Assembly: GCA_036346395.1 (NCBI GenBank)
Contig: CM070615.1
Coordinates: 23,369,282 to 23,433,281, forward strand
Direction of reading: 5' to 3'
From: Hsuehochloa calcarea
Lineage: Eukaryota; Streptophyta; Magnoliopsida; Poales; Poaceae
DNA length: 64,000 bases
Shown one piece after another: positions 1-10,405 of this stretch. A program made the position numbers and the translations under genes. The notes under the pieces are model-generated. The model was given only the letters and a program-made list of their open reading frames with translations. It did not search any database and was not told the DNA's origin. Each line of letters opens with the position of its first letter. Within the stretch, counting starts at the first letter, position 1.

Positions 1-369
1 CATCGCTTGCGTGCGCCGAGTCCACCATGGACTCGGGGCGTCGTGGATCGAGTCCACGACTATGCGGGCCCACATGCCACCTCTACATGCAAAATCTGAC
101 GACGCAATAAATGGAATTTCCTTTAGAAATTTAATTCAGGAAATTCGGAAATTCTGATTTTATAATTTAATTTAGGTTTTAAACTTCCAGGAGCTCGTAT
201 TTCTTCATACAAACTCCGATTTAGGTGATTCAAATTTCTAAATTTGTATAAAATCAAGATCTAGCTAACTAAACCAAAATTATTTAATTTGGAGTTAATT
301 TGAATTTTCATTTGAATTTATTTGAGTTCATTTGAATTCTGTTTGAATTTGGATTATTCTCGCGTATAG

Positions 370-432
370 ATTTTGACGACTCCGGAGAGCTTGACCCTAT
401 TGAAGAAGTAGAATACCAAGATTTTGAGCAAG
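370..432 (+). other. LTR exon-like block 1 (63 nt, GC donor)
   Basis: The block is preceded by ...GCGTATAG (acceptor-like) and followed directly by GCAAGT, the consensus of a GC-type 5' splice site after AAG. Read with one base carried in from an upstream exon it is open and acidic, ending EVEYQDFEQ. It is 63 nt long with phase 1 on both sides. Splicing is inferred, not observed. Confidence 0.5.
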
Positions 433-1647
433 GCAAGTTACACCATTGACCATTTTGCCCCCAATATTTAAAATTATTTAATTTCTGTTTTTTAAATTAT
501 TATTGCATGCATAATAGTATTTAATTATTTTAAATTCCTATTTTAAATACTTAATTATTCCAATTCCTTTGTATAGCCACATTTGAATGTTGTATTACCA
601 ATTCCTTGTCACCTTAGTCAAATGAATTTAAAAATAAATATATGCTTAGCAAATGCTTGGACCAGGAAATATTTGATTTTGAGAGAATTTAGCCAAGACT
701 TCAAAATTTGATAAAAAGCCTATGACATTGTTATGTCATGGTGGACTTTTGCAAATGTCTTTGAAAATTATAAAAATAAGAGAAAATGGTTTATACTTGG
801 GCAAAAATGGACCGTTGGTGGGTGCAGGTTTATGCACGGGCTCGTCTGTTAGTTAGAAATTTGAGACCTGTGGTTTTATTGAAAGTTGCCCAAGTAGGTT
901 AAGAACCGGCCTTTGAGCCGCATCTTGCAAAGCTCCACCGTAGTACCACATGTTCTGTATGGGCAGAACCAGGCTTAATAACTTGTCTTACCTCATTATT
1001 GTTTATGCCATTTTGTTGTGTGGGTGTCGGTTAGACTTTATTCCCACTTGGCGCAAGAGGGGGCTTCCGGCAGGTGTTTAGCCTAATGGAAGTGAAACCT
1101 TAGCGGGCATACTGCTAGTGAGGTAGTGCATTGGAAACGCCTTGTGATAATTGCCTAGTCACACGCCTAAGGAAGCGTGCATTGGCCGACACAACGGGCA
1201 AATTATCTCGTGTGGGTAAAGTTGTACCCCTCAGAGTGTAAATCTATTCAATAGCCGTGCCTACTAGTTATGGACATCTTGAGCAAAGCCACTCTAAGTT
1301 AGATTTTGTTTTTGGTTTTAAAATAACTCTAGACATGATTTGAGGATGGTTAATCCTTGTGTTAAACTTGGGCGGGTAGCCTTGTGATAGGAGGGTATCC
1401 TTCACCATGTTTCATATGGAGGTTATCCACTATAAAATGATCAAATTTTAAAAATCTGATTTTAGCTATGGAATAAAAATGTGCCTTGAAACTTAGTATA
1501 ACTATTTAAAACCCAAAAATGCTGAATTACGCAAATAAACCCTACAACCTTCCTTTGAATAACTTATGCATGCATTCTAAATTCTGTATTGGGTGTAATT
1601 TGCGAGCACAGTTGTAGTGCTCACTCTTGCTAAATATTATTATTCAG

Positions 1648-1688
1648 GAGAAGACTACTATCCGGAAGGTGAGGAGCAGGACGATTAG
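1648..1688 (+). other. LTR exon-like block 2 (41 nt, terminal, stop)
   Basis: It follows TTATTATTCAG, a good 3' splice site. Joined to block 370-432 the frame stays open, reads EDYYPEGEEQDD and stops at TAG. The matching block in the 3' LTR is 10136-10176 and has the same length. The AATAAA signals lie about 100 nt downstream. Coding status is inferred. Confidence 0.5.
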
Positions 1689-1785
1689 GCAGTGACCTCC
1701 AAACAATTGCCTGTGGCGTATCGTGTGGCTTACCATTATATTTTGCTTCCGCTTAATGTTTTATTTGGCCTCCGGCCCAAGTTGT

Positions 1786-1810
1786 AATAAACTCTATGCT
1801 TATTAATAAA
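1786..1810 (+). terminator. Two AATAAA poly(A) signals in the LTR
   Basis: AATAAA occurs at 1786-1791 and 1805-1810. The same pair is in the 3' LTR at 10274-10279 and 10293-10298. They probably mark the R/U5 boundary used for 3' end formation. Confidence 0.6.
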
Positions 1811-1915
1811 CACGCTGGATATGTTTGTGATAACATTATTGTGATTGTACACTGGAAATCTGGACTAATGTATGAACACGAGAATTCGGATCCTTCGTTC
1901 CGGGTTCGACAAAAG

Positions 1916-1927
1916 TGGTATCAGAGC
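1916..1927 (+). other. Primer-binding site of element A
   Basis: TGGTATCAGAGC is complementary to the 3' end of initiator methionine tRNA, the usual primer of plant gypsy elements. It lies four bases after the LTR end and fixes the element as + strand. Confidence 0.95.
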
Positions 1928-2075
1928 CATATCGACTGTAGGTCGTGACCTAGAAGGAAATCAAACCCTTAAGGACTTATTTTGAAAATTAAAGATAACT
2001 TGGTCTTCTGGAGTCATTTCTCAACTTTTCTCTTGAAAAATATTTATTAACTCATCTCCTTTTCAAAAATTGTAG

Positions 2076-2654
2076 ATGGCTGAAGTTCCGAATGCCATTT
2101 CCCATGGTGTTTTTTTGGTCATTGGGCATGATTCTCGGAAGATCATGCGAAGACTTGGACTTTGAAGAAAGACCAACGTATCAAGGATACAAGTATAAGG
2201 TGGGAAGTCAGGATCGGTGGCGGGTAGAAGTGATCCTCTACTCCAACCTATCGCCGAACACAGACTTCCATATCTTCGATGCACCAATGCGACGAGACAC
2301 TTTCGCCGAAGTCATCCAGGATGCAGCCAGGGAAGCCACCCGCCGACTTCGCTACATCTACGATCACCGCCTCAACGGAACTGGGTTCCACTATTACCCG
2401 ATGCACATCCCAACCCGGCATGACAGTACCTTCCGCTCAACTAGAGATGAAGACTGTCCCGATCTCACTCTCAAGTAGATCTGGCTAGAGCCATGGATTA
2501 TGCCTACGGGAATACCCTAGATGAGCTGTCTCTCATACAGGAGAAATTACAAGACGCAGAAGAAAAATTGAAGGCTGCAGAAAAAGAACTGGCCTACTAC
2601 AAGGCAGGCGAGGCTAGTTCTAGTGAGCCAGATTATACCCCAGTAACCCCATAG
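2076..2654 (+). pseudogene. Pre-gag accessory ORF of element A (frameshifted)
   Basis: This frame lies between the primer-binding site and gag and is clearly homologous to the intact 193-codon frame at 55343-55924 on the - strand. The N-terminal start (MAEVPNAISHGV) is followed by a frameshift near 2118. The middle is then open from about 2119 to 2478 and contains WRVEVILYSNL and RRDTFAEVIQDAAREATRRL. After a second shift near 2473 the C-terminal part is an acidic heptad-rich helix (KLQDAEEKLKAAEKELAYYK) ending SEPDYTPVTP and a stop at the position homologous to E. Function is unknown. It is not gag, protease or a polymerase domain. Retention in both elements suggests it once served the element. 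Confidence 0.7.
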
Positions 2655-2855
2655 ATATGTCCTTAAATTGTCCTTTAGTTTTGAATTATGAGCTACAGTA
2701 CCCTTGTGGTAGCCGTAATGAAGTTAATAAAATAAAATAAATTAAATTATTTTGCTGAAGTGTTCTTGCCTTGCGTTTGTTGGTTTTGGGCTATTTTAGA
2801 CCTATACCCCTTAGAATTCCTGTCTCTCTTGTCTAATCTGTAAAGAGTCCAAGAG

Positions 2856-3930
2856 ATGGTGACCACCTTTGGAAGTGGCGGTGCGAGAGGGCAAGGAAAT
2901 GAGAATCTTGATTATCAAGAAAACCAGTTCAACGACCACCACCCTCCAACCTGAAGCCCCGATGGCGCCAAATGATGGCCAATCGACTCATCGATTGAAT
3001 TGCTAGCCCATCTCTCCACAAACAGTACTCAGCGTCGTGACTTATCATGCTCCTCCACCTCCCGCAAGAGTGACTTTGTCAGAGTTCATGAGGATGCGTC
3101 CGCCGACGTTTTCTAGTAGCATGGAACCCATGGATGCAGATGATTGGCTCGGGGCTATTGGTAAGAAGTCGGATATTGCTCGATTACGATCGTGAGAAAG
3201 TTTTGTTTGCTTCTCATCGCTTGATTGGTCCCGCATCGAATGGTGGGATAACTTCAAAGATGTCCCATGCTAATGCCCAAGAAATCACTTGGGATGGGTT
3301 CATGCAAGCTTTCCGCCGATCTCACATTCCATCTGGCATGATTACACTGAAGAAGAAAGAATTTCGCTCTCTTCGCCAAGGAAACCGTTCAGTCGGCGAG
3401 TATCTGCATAAGTTCAACCAACTTGCTCGCTATGCCCCCGAGGATGTAGCCAGAGATGAAGACAGGTAAGAGCGATTTCTAGAAGGGTTGAACGACGAAC
3501 TCTCTGTTCGTTTGATTTCTCTGGATTTCACCGACTTTCAGCAGTTAGTAAATAAGGCCATACGCCAGGAAGGCAAACATCAAGAAATGGAGAACCGTAA
3601 GCGGAGGATGGCCACTCAGAAGTTTAACTCAGGAGGACTGCCCAAGCCTCGTTTCACTCAATCTCAGCCACCTCAGCGTGGAAGATTCCAGACTACTACA
3701 CCGAGAGTTCCAGCTCGTGTCCGCGCCCAAATACTCCGGGTTAGTAGTAGTTCATCCGAGGTCGATTCAGCAGGCGGCTATTTCCACAGCAGGAATCACT
3801 TGCTTTCACTGCAACGAGATGGGTCACTATGCCAATAAGTGTCCCAAGAAGCAGCAGACTGCCACCCCCGTCAAGCCAACTCCGAGCTTGGTCTCGGCGG
3901 TCCCTCAAGACCACCGGTCGAGTTCATGAA
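2856..3930 (+). pseudogene. gag: gag (capsid/nucleocapsid) of element A, broken
   Basis: The start MVTTFGSGGARGQGNEN matches the gag start of element E (55127, - strand). Next come the proline-rich linker and the FMRMRPPTFSSS / PMDADDW segment, then the retrotransposon gag core (WDGFMQAFRRSHIPSGM, SLRQGNRSVGEYLHKFNQLARYAP). The CCHC zinc knuckle CFHCNEMGHYANKC lies at 3801-3842. The product would package element RNA into particles. The frame is broken in at least three places, near 2930, 3190 and 3470, plus a shift before the knuckle, so no full-length capsid protein can be made. Confidence 0.85.
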
Positions 3931-6900
3931 GGGACGTGTGAATCACGTCACCGCAGAGGAAGCTTATGCAGCACGAGACATTGTCCTCGGTACGTTCCTT
4001 GTCAACTCGATTACAAAGATCGCTTCTATTTGATTACGGAGCTTCACATTCTTTTGTGTCAATAAGTTTGTGGAAAAGTATGGGTTATCTACCTCCCCCT
4101 TAGTTAACCCCATGGTAATTCATTCCCTGGGCTCAGAAATGAGAGCTAGTTTCTTTTGCCCAAATCTTACCTTTGAAATCTCTGGAGTAACTTTCTCGGC
4201 AAACTTAATAGTCTTGCATTCGCAAGGATTGGATGTAATTCTTGGAATGGGCTGGCTTGCCAAAAATCAAGCGAGATAGATTGTGCTAGTAGATCTATCA
4301 ACCTCACCAATGAACAAGGGATTTGATAGAGTTCGGCCCAAGACTTCTACGGGGATAAGTTATATCTTGACCAGCCTAAAGGAAGTAAAACTGGAAGATA
4401 TACCCGTGGTCCAAGAATATCCAGATGTCTTTCCGGAGGAATTACAGTATGCCACCGCATCGGACATAATGTTCTTAATTGACTTAGTCGGGGATGCTCC
4501 AATTTTAGGCGACCCTACGAGAATGCCAGGCAAATGATCTAGCGAGTGAAGAAGCGGTCGAATAACTCTGAGTAAAGGTTACATTCAACCGAGTTCCTCG
4601 CCTTGGGGAGCTCGGTACTATTTGTCAAAAGAAAGACAATAGTATGAGAATGTGTGTGGACTATAGATCACTCAACGAGGTAACAATCAAAAACAAGTAC
4701 CCGTTACCTAGGATAGATGATCCGTTTGATCAACTTAAAGGAGCCAGTGTTTTCTCCAAGATTGATTTAAGGTCAGGTTACCATCAGTTAAAAATCGGAC
4801 GTAAGATATTCAAGACGACCTTCACCACGGATATGGGTATGCGAGTTCACAGTGATGTCATTTGGACTATCAAATGCCCCTGCTTATTTCATGAATATGA
4901 TGAACAAAGTGTTCATGGAATTCTTGGATAAGTTTGTGGTGGTATTCATAGATGATATTCTCATCTACTCAAGAGATGTGGAAGAGCATGAAAAACATCT
5001 CAGAATTATTTTGGACAAACTCCGAGAACACCAACTTTATGCCAAATTCAGCAAAAGTGAATTTTGGCTCGACCAAGTGGCTTTTCTTGGACACATTGTG
5101 TCGGCGGGAGGAGTTGCGATGAGACCCTCAAAGGTTGAAGTCAGTAATGGATTGGAAGCAACCTGTGTCCATCACGAAGTGAGAAGTTTTCTCGGTTTAG
5201 CTGGGTACTAACGCAGATTCATTGAAAGTTTCTCCAAGATCGCGAGACCCATGACTCAACTTCTGAAGAAGGAAAAGAAATTTGAATGGACAAGTGCATG
5301 TGAACATAGTTTCCAAGAGTCAAGAAAAGACTAGTCTCGCACGATGCTAGTCCTACGGATATCGTAAGGATTTTGAAGTTTTCTGTGACGCATCCCGCCA
5401 GGGGCTAGGATGTGTACTGATGCAAGAAGGAAAGGTCGTGGCTTATGCATCTCGTCAGTTAAGGCCACATGAAGGAAATTATCCAACTCATGATCTAGAG
5501 TTAGCGGCAATTGTGCATTCTTTGAAAATCAAGCGGCATTATCTCATTGGTAACACTGTGAGATTTTCACGGATCATAAGAGTCTGAAATATATCTTCAC
5601 CCAGTCAGAACTTAATCTCAGGCAAAGAAGATGGTTGGAGCTGATAAAGGATTATGACCTTGGAATTCATTATCACCCGGTAAAGCCAGCGTGGTAGCGG
5701 ATGCTCTGAGTAGGAAGGCATCTTGCAACACGGTGTTAGTTCAAGAAAATCAACGAAATTGTATAAAGAATCAAGTACACGAACACGAAATTGTCGGTCA
5801 AGGTCAGAACAACACAAGGAAGTCCAACCAACCATACAAGGTCAGATCAGAGAGAAACAATAAGAAGACGAAGACATCAAAGAAATCATGAAGAACATAA
5901 GAAGTGGCAAAGCCCGTGATTTTACGAAGGCGAGCAAGGCATGATATGGTTTGGCAACCGCATGCATGTACCTAATCATCATGAAACAAGACAACTGATT
6001 CTGAAAGAAGCTCATGAATCACCTTACTCTATCCATCCCGGGAGTACCAAGATGTACCAGGATCTGAAGGAAAAGTATTGGTGGGTCAGTATGAAGCGAG
6101 AGATCGCTGAGTTTGTTGCGTTGTGATGTATGTCGTGAGTTAAGCGAAACATCGAGACCGCCGGATTGTTACAACCATTACCAATTCCCGAGTGGAAATG
6201 GGAGGAGATTGGTATGGATTTTATCACCGGACTTCCTAGGACCCAAACAGGATGTGATTCCATTTGGGTGATAATTGACCGATTAACCAAAGTGGCTCAT
6301 TTTATTCCAGTCAAAACCACTTACAGAAGCAGTAAGTTAGCCGAATTGTACATGGCCAGGATCGTTTGTCTACATGGTATACCCAAGAAAATTGTGTCTG
6401 ACAGAGGTTCGCAGTTCACATCAAGATTTTGGCAGAGTCTACATGAAGCTTTGGGAACCAGACTCAACTTCAGCACAGCATATCATCCCCAAACAGATGG
6501 CCAGACTGAACGTGTGAATCAGGTCCTAGAAGATATGCTTCGAGCTTGTGCTATAGATTACGGAAGAAGCTGGGATAAGAATTTACCCTATGCAGAATTT
6601 TCCTATAACAACAGCTTTCAAGCTAGCCTGCAGATGTCGCCATTCGAAGCATTGTATGGTAGAAAGTGTAGAACCCCTCTCCTTTGGGATCAAGTAGGAG
6701 AACACCAATTCTTCGGACCAGAATTGATAAAAGAAGCGGAAAGTAAGGTAAAAACAATAAGAGAACGTCTGAAAGTAGCTCAATCCGACAAAAGAGTTAT
6801 GCCGATAATCGTCGGAGAGAACTATCCTTCGAGATGGGAGATTTTGTCTATCTTAGGGAAACTCCACTCCGAGGAGTGAGGAGATTTCAGACTAAAGGAA

Positions 6901-7262
6901 AACTCGCACCCAGATTTGTCGGACCTTATAAGATTTTGGCAAAGAGAGGTGAAGTTGCTTATCAGTTGGAACTACCAGCATCTCTGTCAGCTGTTCACAA
7001 CGTCTTCCATGTATCCCAGTTAAAGAAATGTCTCAGAGTACCAACAGAAGAAACACCGCTCGAGAGCATCGATCTTTAGGAAGATCTCACCTATGTGGAG
7101 CAACCAATCAAGATTCTCGATGTGGCAGAACGCGTCACCAGAAGCAAAGTCATTCGTTCTTGTAAGGTTCAGTGGAGCAATCACTCAGAAGAAGAAGCCA
7201 CCTGGGAGCGAGAAGAAGTTTTGAGAGCCGAGTACCCCCACCTCTTTGCTAGCCAAGTCTGA
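3931..7262 (+). pseudogene. pol: pol of element A: protease, RT, RNase H, integrase, chromodomain (broken)
   Basis: Domain order PR-RT-RH-INT identifies Ty3/gypsy. The protease motif at 4032-4040 reads DYG in place of the usual D[ST]G. The RT segment [19 protein letters not shown] starts near 4650 and the catalytic FIDD is at 4945-4956. RNase H spans about 5219-5700. The integrase core keeps all three acidic residues: Asp 6217-6219, Asp 6400-6402 and Glu 6508-6510, with 35 residues between the last two (DD35E). A GPY/F region (6834 on) leads to a chromodomain ending WSNHSEEEATWE...YPHLF, which places the element in the Tekay/Del chromoviruses. Stops and shifts occur throughout, including TAG at 7077-7079 where related copies suggest CAG (Gln). 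Confidence 0.9.
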
Positions 7263-7283
7263 ATCTCGGGGTCGAGATTCCCT

Positions 7284-7299
7284 TTAAGGGGGGTAGGTT
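7284..7299 (+). other. Polypurine tract of element A
   Basis: The purine-rich run AAGGGGGGTAGG ends two bases before the TGTAACAGCCC start of the 3' LTR. It is the expected primer for plus-strand DNA synthesis, and it appears in reverse complement beside both LTRs of element E. Confidence 0.85.
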
Positions 7300-7999
7300 T
7301 GTAACAGCCCAAAATTTTAATTTCAGTTGAAAATAAGACTTTAATTATTTTTGTGGATTTTCTGGAAATTTTAAAAGCTTTTCCCTAATTATTTTAAAGC
7401 TAAAATAATTTATGTGCAAAATCTATTACCAACTAAAAGTTGGAATTATTTTATTTAAATCCAAATTGCCTTAGAGAATTTCTGTGAATTTTCTCAAAAT
7501 TTTTGGACTTTATTTAATATTTTCAAAAGCTTATTTGAATTTCTAGGATTAAATAAATTAGAAAAAAATTAAAATTCTAAACACGATCTTGGGCGAAGCC
7601 TCAGCAATCGTCTTGGCGCCTCGACCCATCTCCCCACGCTTGATTAATGCGGGCCGTCCGATCGAAATCGGACGGCCGACATCAATCCACCCGCGCCCTT
7701 CTCCCTGTCTGTGTCTCACCGACAGGTGGGACCACCCCGAGCCACATCACCGTCTTCAACCTCCCGTTCTTCCTCGCGTAAACACCGCACGGCTCCGCAA
7801 GTACCGCTGCACGGAAGTTTCCAAAACCCGGCAAATCAACTCGGATTCTCCGGGATTTTTGAGGCATTAATTCCCCGAATCAATTTCGCGTTCAATTCTG
7901 GCATTACTTTCCGTTTTCATCATCGCAAAACCCCAAAACTTCGCCGGCGACCGCTCGGACCTTCGTGCGCTCCACGCCACCCCGACCTCACCCCAGCCC

Positions 8000-8007
8000 T
8001 ATTTAAG
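8000..8007 (+). promoter_or_regulatory. TATA-like box in element A LTR
   Basis: TATTTAAG lies just upstream of a pyrimidine-rich leader. The identical octamer occurs on the - strand at 20045-20052 in the solo LTR 16955-20845, also just before its leader. This supports promoter use. Confidence 0.5.
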
Positions 8008-8302
8008 CGTGCCTCGACCGCGCCATCCATCCCGCAATCCAACACACCAAGACTCCATCCCTCTCCTTCCGCCCATCGCTAGAATTTGAGCTTCCGGCGT
8101 GGCGGCTCGTTCTTCTCCGATCCGGCACCATCGACTTCCTCCGCCACCTCGTCGCACCTCCCAGATCACCTCGTCACCGCGATCCGTGCGCACCTCCTCG
8201 CCCTCGGGACGTCGCCGGAGCTCCTTCGCCGCCAACGACCGAACCACACCGCCGCCTCTCTCTGTCGCCGACCATCTTCCGGCCACGCCCTCGCGTCGCC
8301 AG

Positions 8303-8308
8303 GTAATG
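8303..8308 (+). other. Leader-exon 5' splice site (CCAG|GTAATG)
   Basis: A strong GT donor ends the GC-rich leader. The frame that is open from 8083 enters this donor in phase 1, the phase needed by block 8859-8921. No ATG is seen in the leader upstream of the donor, so the start of any product is unclear. Confidence 0.4.
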
Positions 8309-8858
8309 CATCGCATCGACATCACTCCCGATTCTTTTCGCTCGTCGAGCCCGCCAGCCGCCGTTCACCGGAATCTCGGTTCCCGAGCGCCGCCCCTCTC
8401 TCGGTGCCGACGTGGCCGGCCATGTTAGCGCCACCTGGGCGCCACATCGGCGTTTTTGTCCACGTGGACACCAGCGTGGGCCCGCCACACCATGGCGCTT
8501 CCCCATCATTGCGTGCGCCGAGTCCACCATGGACTCGGGGCGTCGTGGACGAGTCCACGACTATGCGGGCCCACATGCCACCTCTACGTACAAGATCTGT
8601 TGACGCAATAAATGGAATTTCATTTAGAAATTTAATTCAGGAAATTCGGAAATTCTGATTTTATGATTTAATTTAGGTTTTAAACTTCCAGGAGCTCGTA
8701 TTTCTTCATACAAACTCCGATTTAGGTGATTCAAATTTCTAAATTTGTATAAAATCAAGATCTAGCTAACTAAACCAAAATTATTTAATTTGGAGTTAAT
8801 TTGAATTTATGTGAGTTCATTTGAATTCTGTTTGAATTTGGATTATTCTCGCGTATAG

Positions 8859-8921
8859 ATTTTGGCGACTCCGGAGAGCTTGACCCTATTGAAGAAGTAG
8901 AATACCAAGATTTTGAGCAAG
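8859..8921 (+). other. LTR exon-like block 1 (63 nt), element A 3' LTR
   Basis: It corresponds to 370-432. It is preceded by CGCGTATAG and followed by GCAAGT. The acidic open frame ends EYQDFEQ plus one base carried over. It is phase 1-1 and a multiple of three. Confidence 0.5.
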
Positions 8922-10135
8922 GCAAGTTACACCATTGACCATTTTGCCCCCAATATTTAAAATTATTTAATTTCTATTTTTTTTAAATTATTATTGCATG
9001 CATAATTGTATTTAATTATTTTAAATTCCTGTTTTAAATACTTAATTATTCTAATTCCTTTGTATAGCCACATTTGAATGTTGTATTACCAATTCCTTGT
9101 CACCTTAGTCAAATGAATTTAAAAATAAATATATGCTTAGCAAATGCTTAGACCAGGAAATATTTGATTTTGGGAGAATTTAGCCAAGACTTCAAAATTT
9201 GATAAAAAGCCTATGACATTGTTATGTCATGTTGGACTTTTGCAAATGTCTTTGAAAATTACAAAAATAAGAGAAAATGGTTTATACTTGGGCAAAAATG
9301 GACCGTTGGTGGGTGCAGGTTTATGCACTGCTCGTCTCAGTTAGGGTGAGACCGGTGGTTTTATTGAAAGTTGCCCAAGTAGGTTAAGGACCAGTCTTTG
9401 AGCCGCATCTTGCATAGCTCCACCGTACTTCCACATGTTCTGTATGGGCAGAACCAGGCTTAATAACTTGTCTTACCTCATTATTGTTTATGCCATTTTG
9501 TTGTGTGGGTGTCGGTTAGACTTTATTCCCACTTGGCGCAAGAGGGGGCTTCCGGCAGGTGGTTAGCCTAATGGAAGTGAAACCTTAGCGGGCATACTGG
9601 TAGTGAGGTAGTGCATTGGAAACGCCTTGTGATAATTGCCTAGTCACACGCCTAAGGAAGCGTGCATTGGCCGACACAACGGGCAAATTATCTCGTGTGG
9701 GTAAAGTTGTACCCCTCTGCAGAGTGTAAATCTATTCGAATAGCCGTGTCCCCGGTTAAGGACATGCTGAGCAAAGCCACTCTAAGTTAGATTTTGTTTT
9801 TGGTTTTAAAATAACTCTGGACATGATTTGAGGATGGTTAATCCTTGTGTTAAAATTGGGCGGGTAGCCTTGTGATAGGAGGGTATCCTTCACCATGTTT
9901 CATATGGAGGTTATCCACTATAAAATGATCAAATTTTAAAAATATGATTTTAGCTATGGAATAAAAATATGCCTTGAAACTTAGTATAACTATTTAAAAC
10001 TCAAAAATGCTGAATTACGCAAATAAACCCTACAACCTTCCTTTGAATAACTTATGCATGCATTCTAAATTCTGTATTGGGTGTAATTTGCGAGCACAGT
10101 TGTAGTGCTCACTCTTGCTAAATATTATTATTCAG

Positions 10136-10176
10136 GAGAAGACTACTATCCGGAAGGTGAGGAGCCGGACGATTAG
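10136..10176 (+). other. LTR exon-like block 2 (41 nt), element A 3' LTR
   Basis: It corresponds to 1648-1688. The preceding ATTATTCAG is an acceptor. In frame it encodes EDYYPEGEEPDD and then TAG. The only coding change from the 5' LTR copy is Q to P near the end. Confidence 0.5.
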
Positions 10177-10405
10177 GCAGCGACCTCCAGACGATTGCCT
10201 GTGGCGTATCGTGTGGCTTATCATTATATTTTGCTTTCGCTTAATGTTTTATTTGGCCTCCTGCCCAAGTTGTAATAAACTCTATGCTTATTAATAAACA
10301 CGCTGGATATGTTTGTGATAACATTATTGTGACTGTGTACACTGGAAATCCTGGACTAGTGTATGAACACAGAGAATTCGGGATCCTTCGTTCCCGGGTT
10401 CGACA

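Larger units (their letters stand above)
1..1911 (+). repeat. Element A 5' LTR, 3' portion (Tekay-type gypsy)
   Basis: This stretch matches 8511-10405 almost base for base, so it is the downstream part of the left LTR of a + strand gypsy element whose start lies outside the window. It ends in ...GTTCGACA four bases before a canonical primer-binding site. It holds the exon-like blocks 370-432 and 1648-1688 and two AATAAA signals. There is no conventional gene in it. The two LTRs differ by scattered substitutions and small indels, which indicates an insertion that is not brand new. Confidence 0.93.
7300..10405 (+). repeat. Element A 3' LTR, complete (about 3.1 kb)
   Basis: It runs from TGTAACAGCCC to GGGTTCGACA, with TG...CA ends. 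The first ~300 nt are AT-rich (U3). A GC-rich promoter/leader block covers 7600-8540, with a TATA-like TATTTAAG at 8000-8007. An AT-rich segment with exon-like blocks follows, and poly(A) signals are at 10274-10298. The long GC-rich open frames here (7589-8658) have no recognisable domain and are best read as leader. The LTR ends exactly where element B integrase sequence begins, so A inserted into B. Confidence 0.93.

Noticed and set aside
7589..8658. Long GC-rich open frames in several overlapping frames of the element A LTR
   Set aside because: They are open on both strands at once, Pro/Ser/Arg-rich, without domains, and fall in the promoter/leader of an LTR. This is a composition effect, not host genes.
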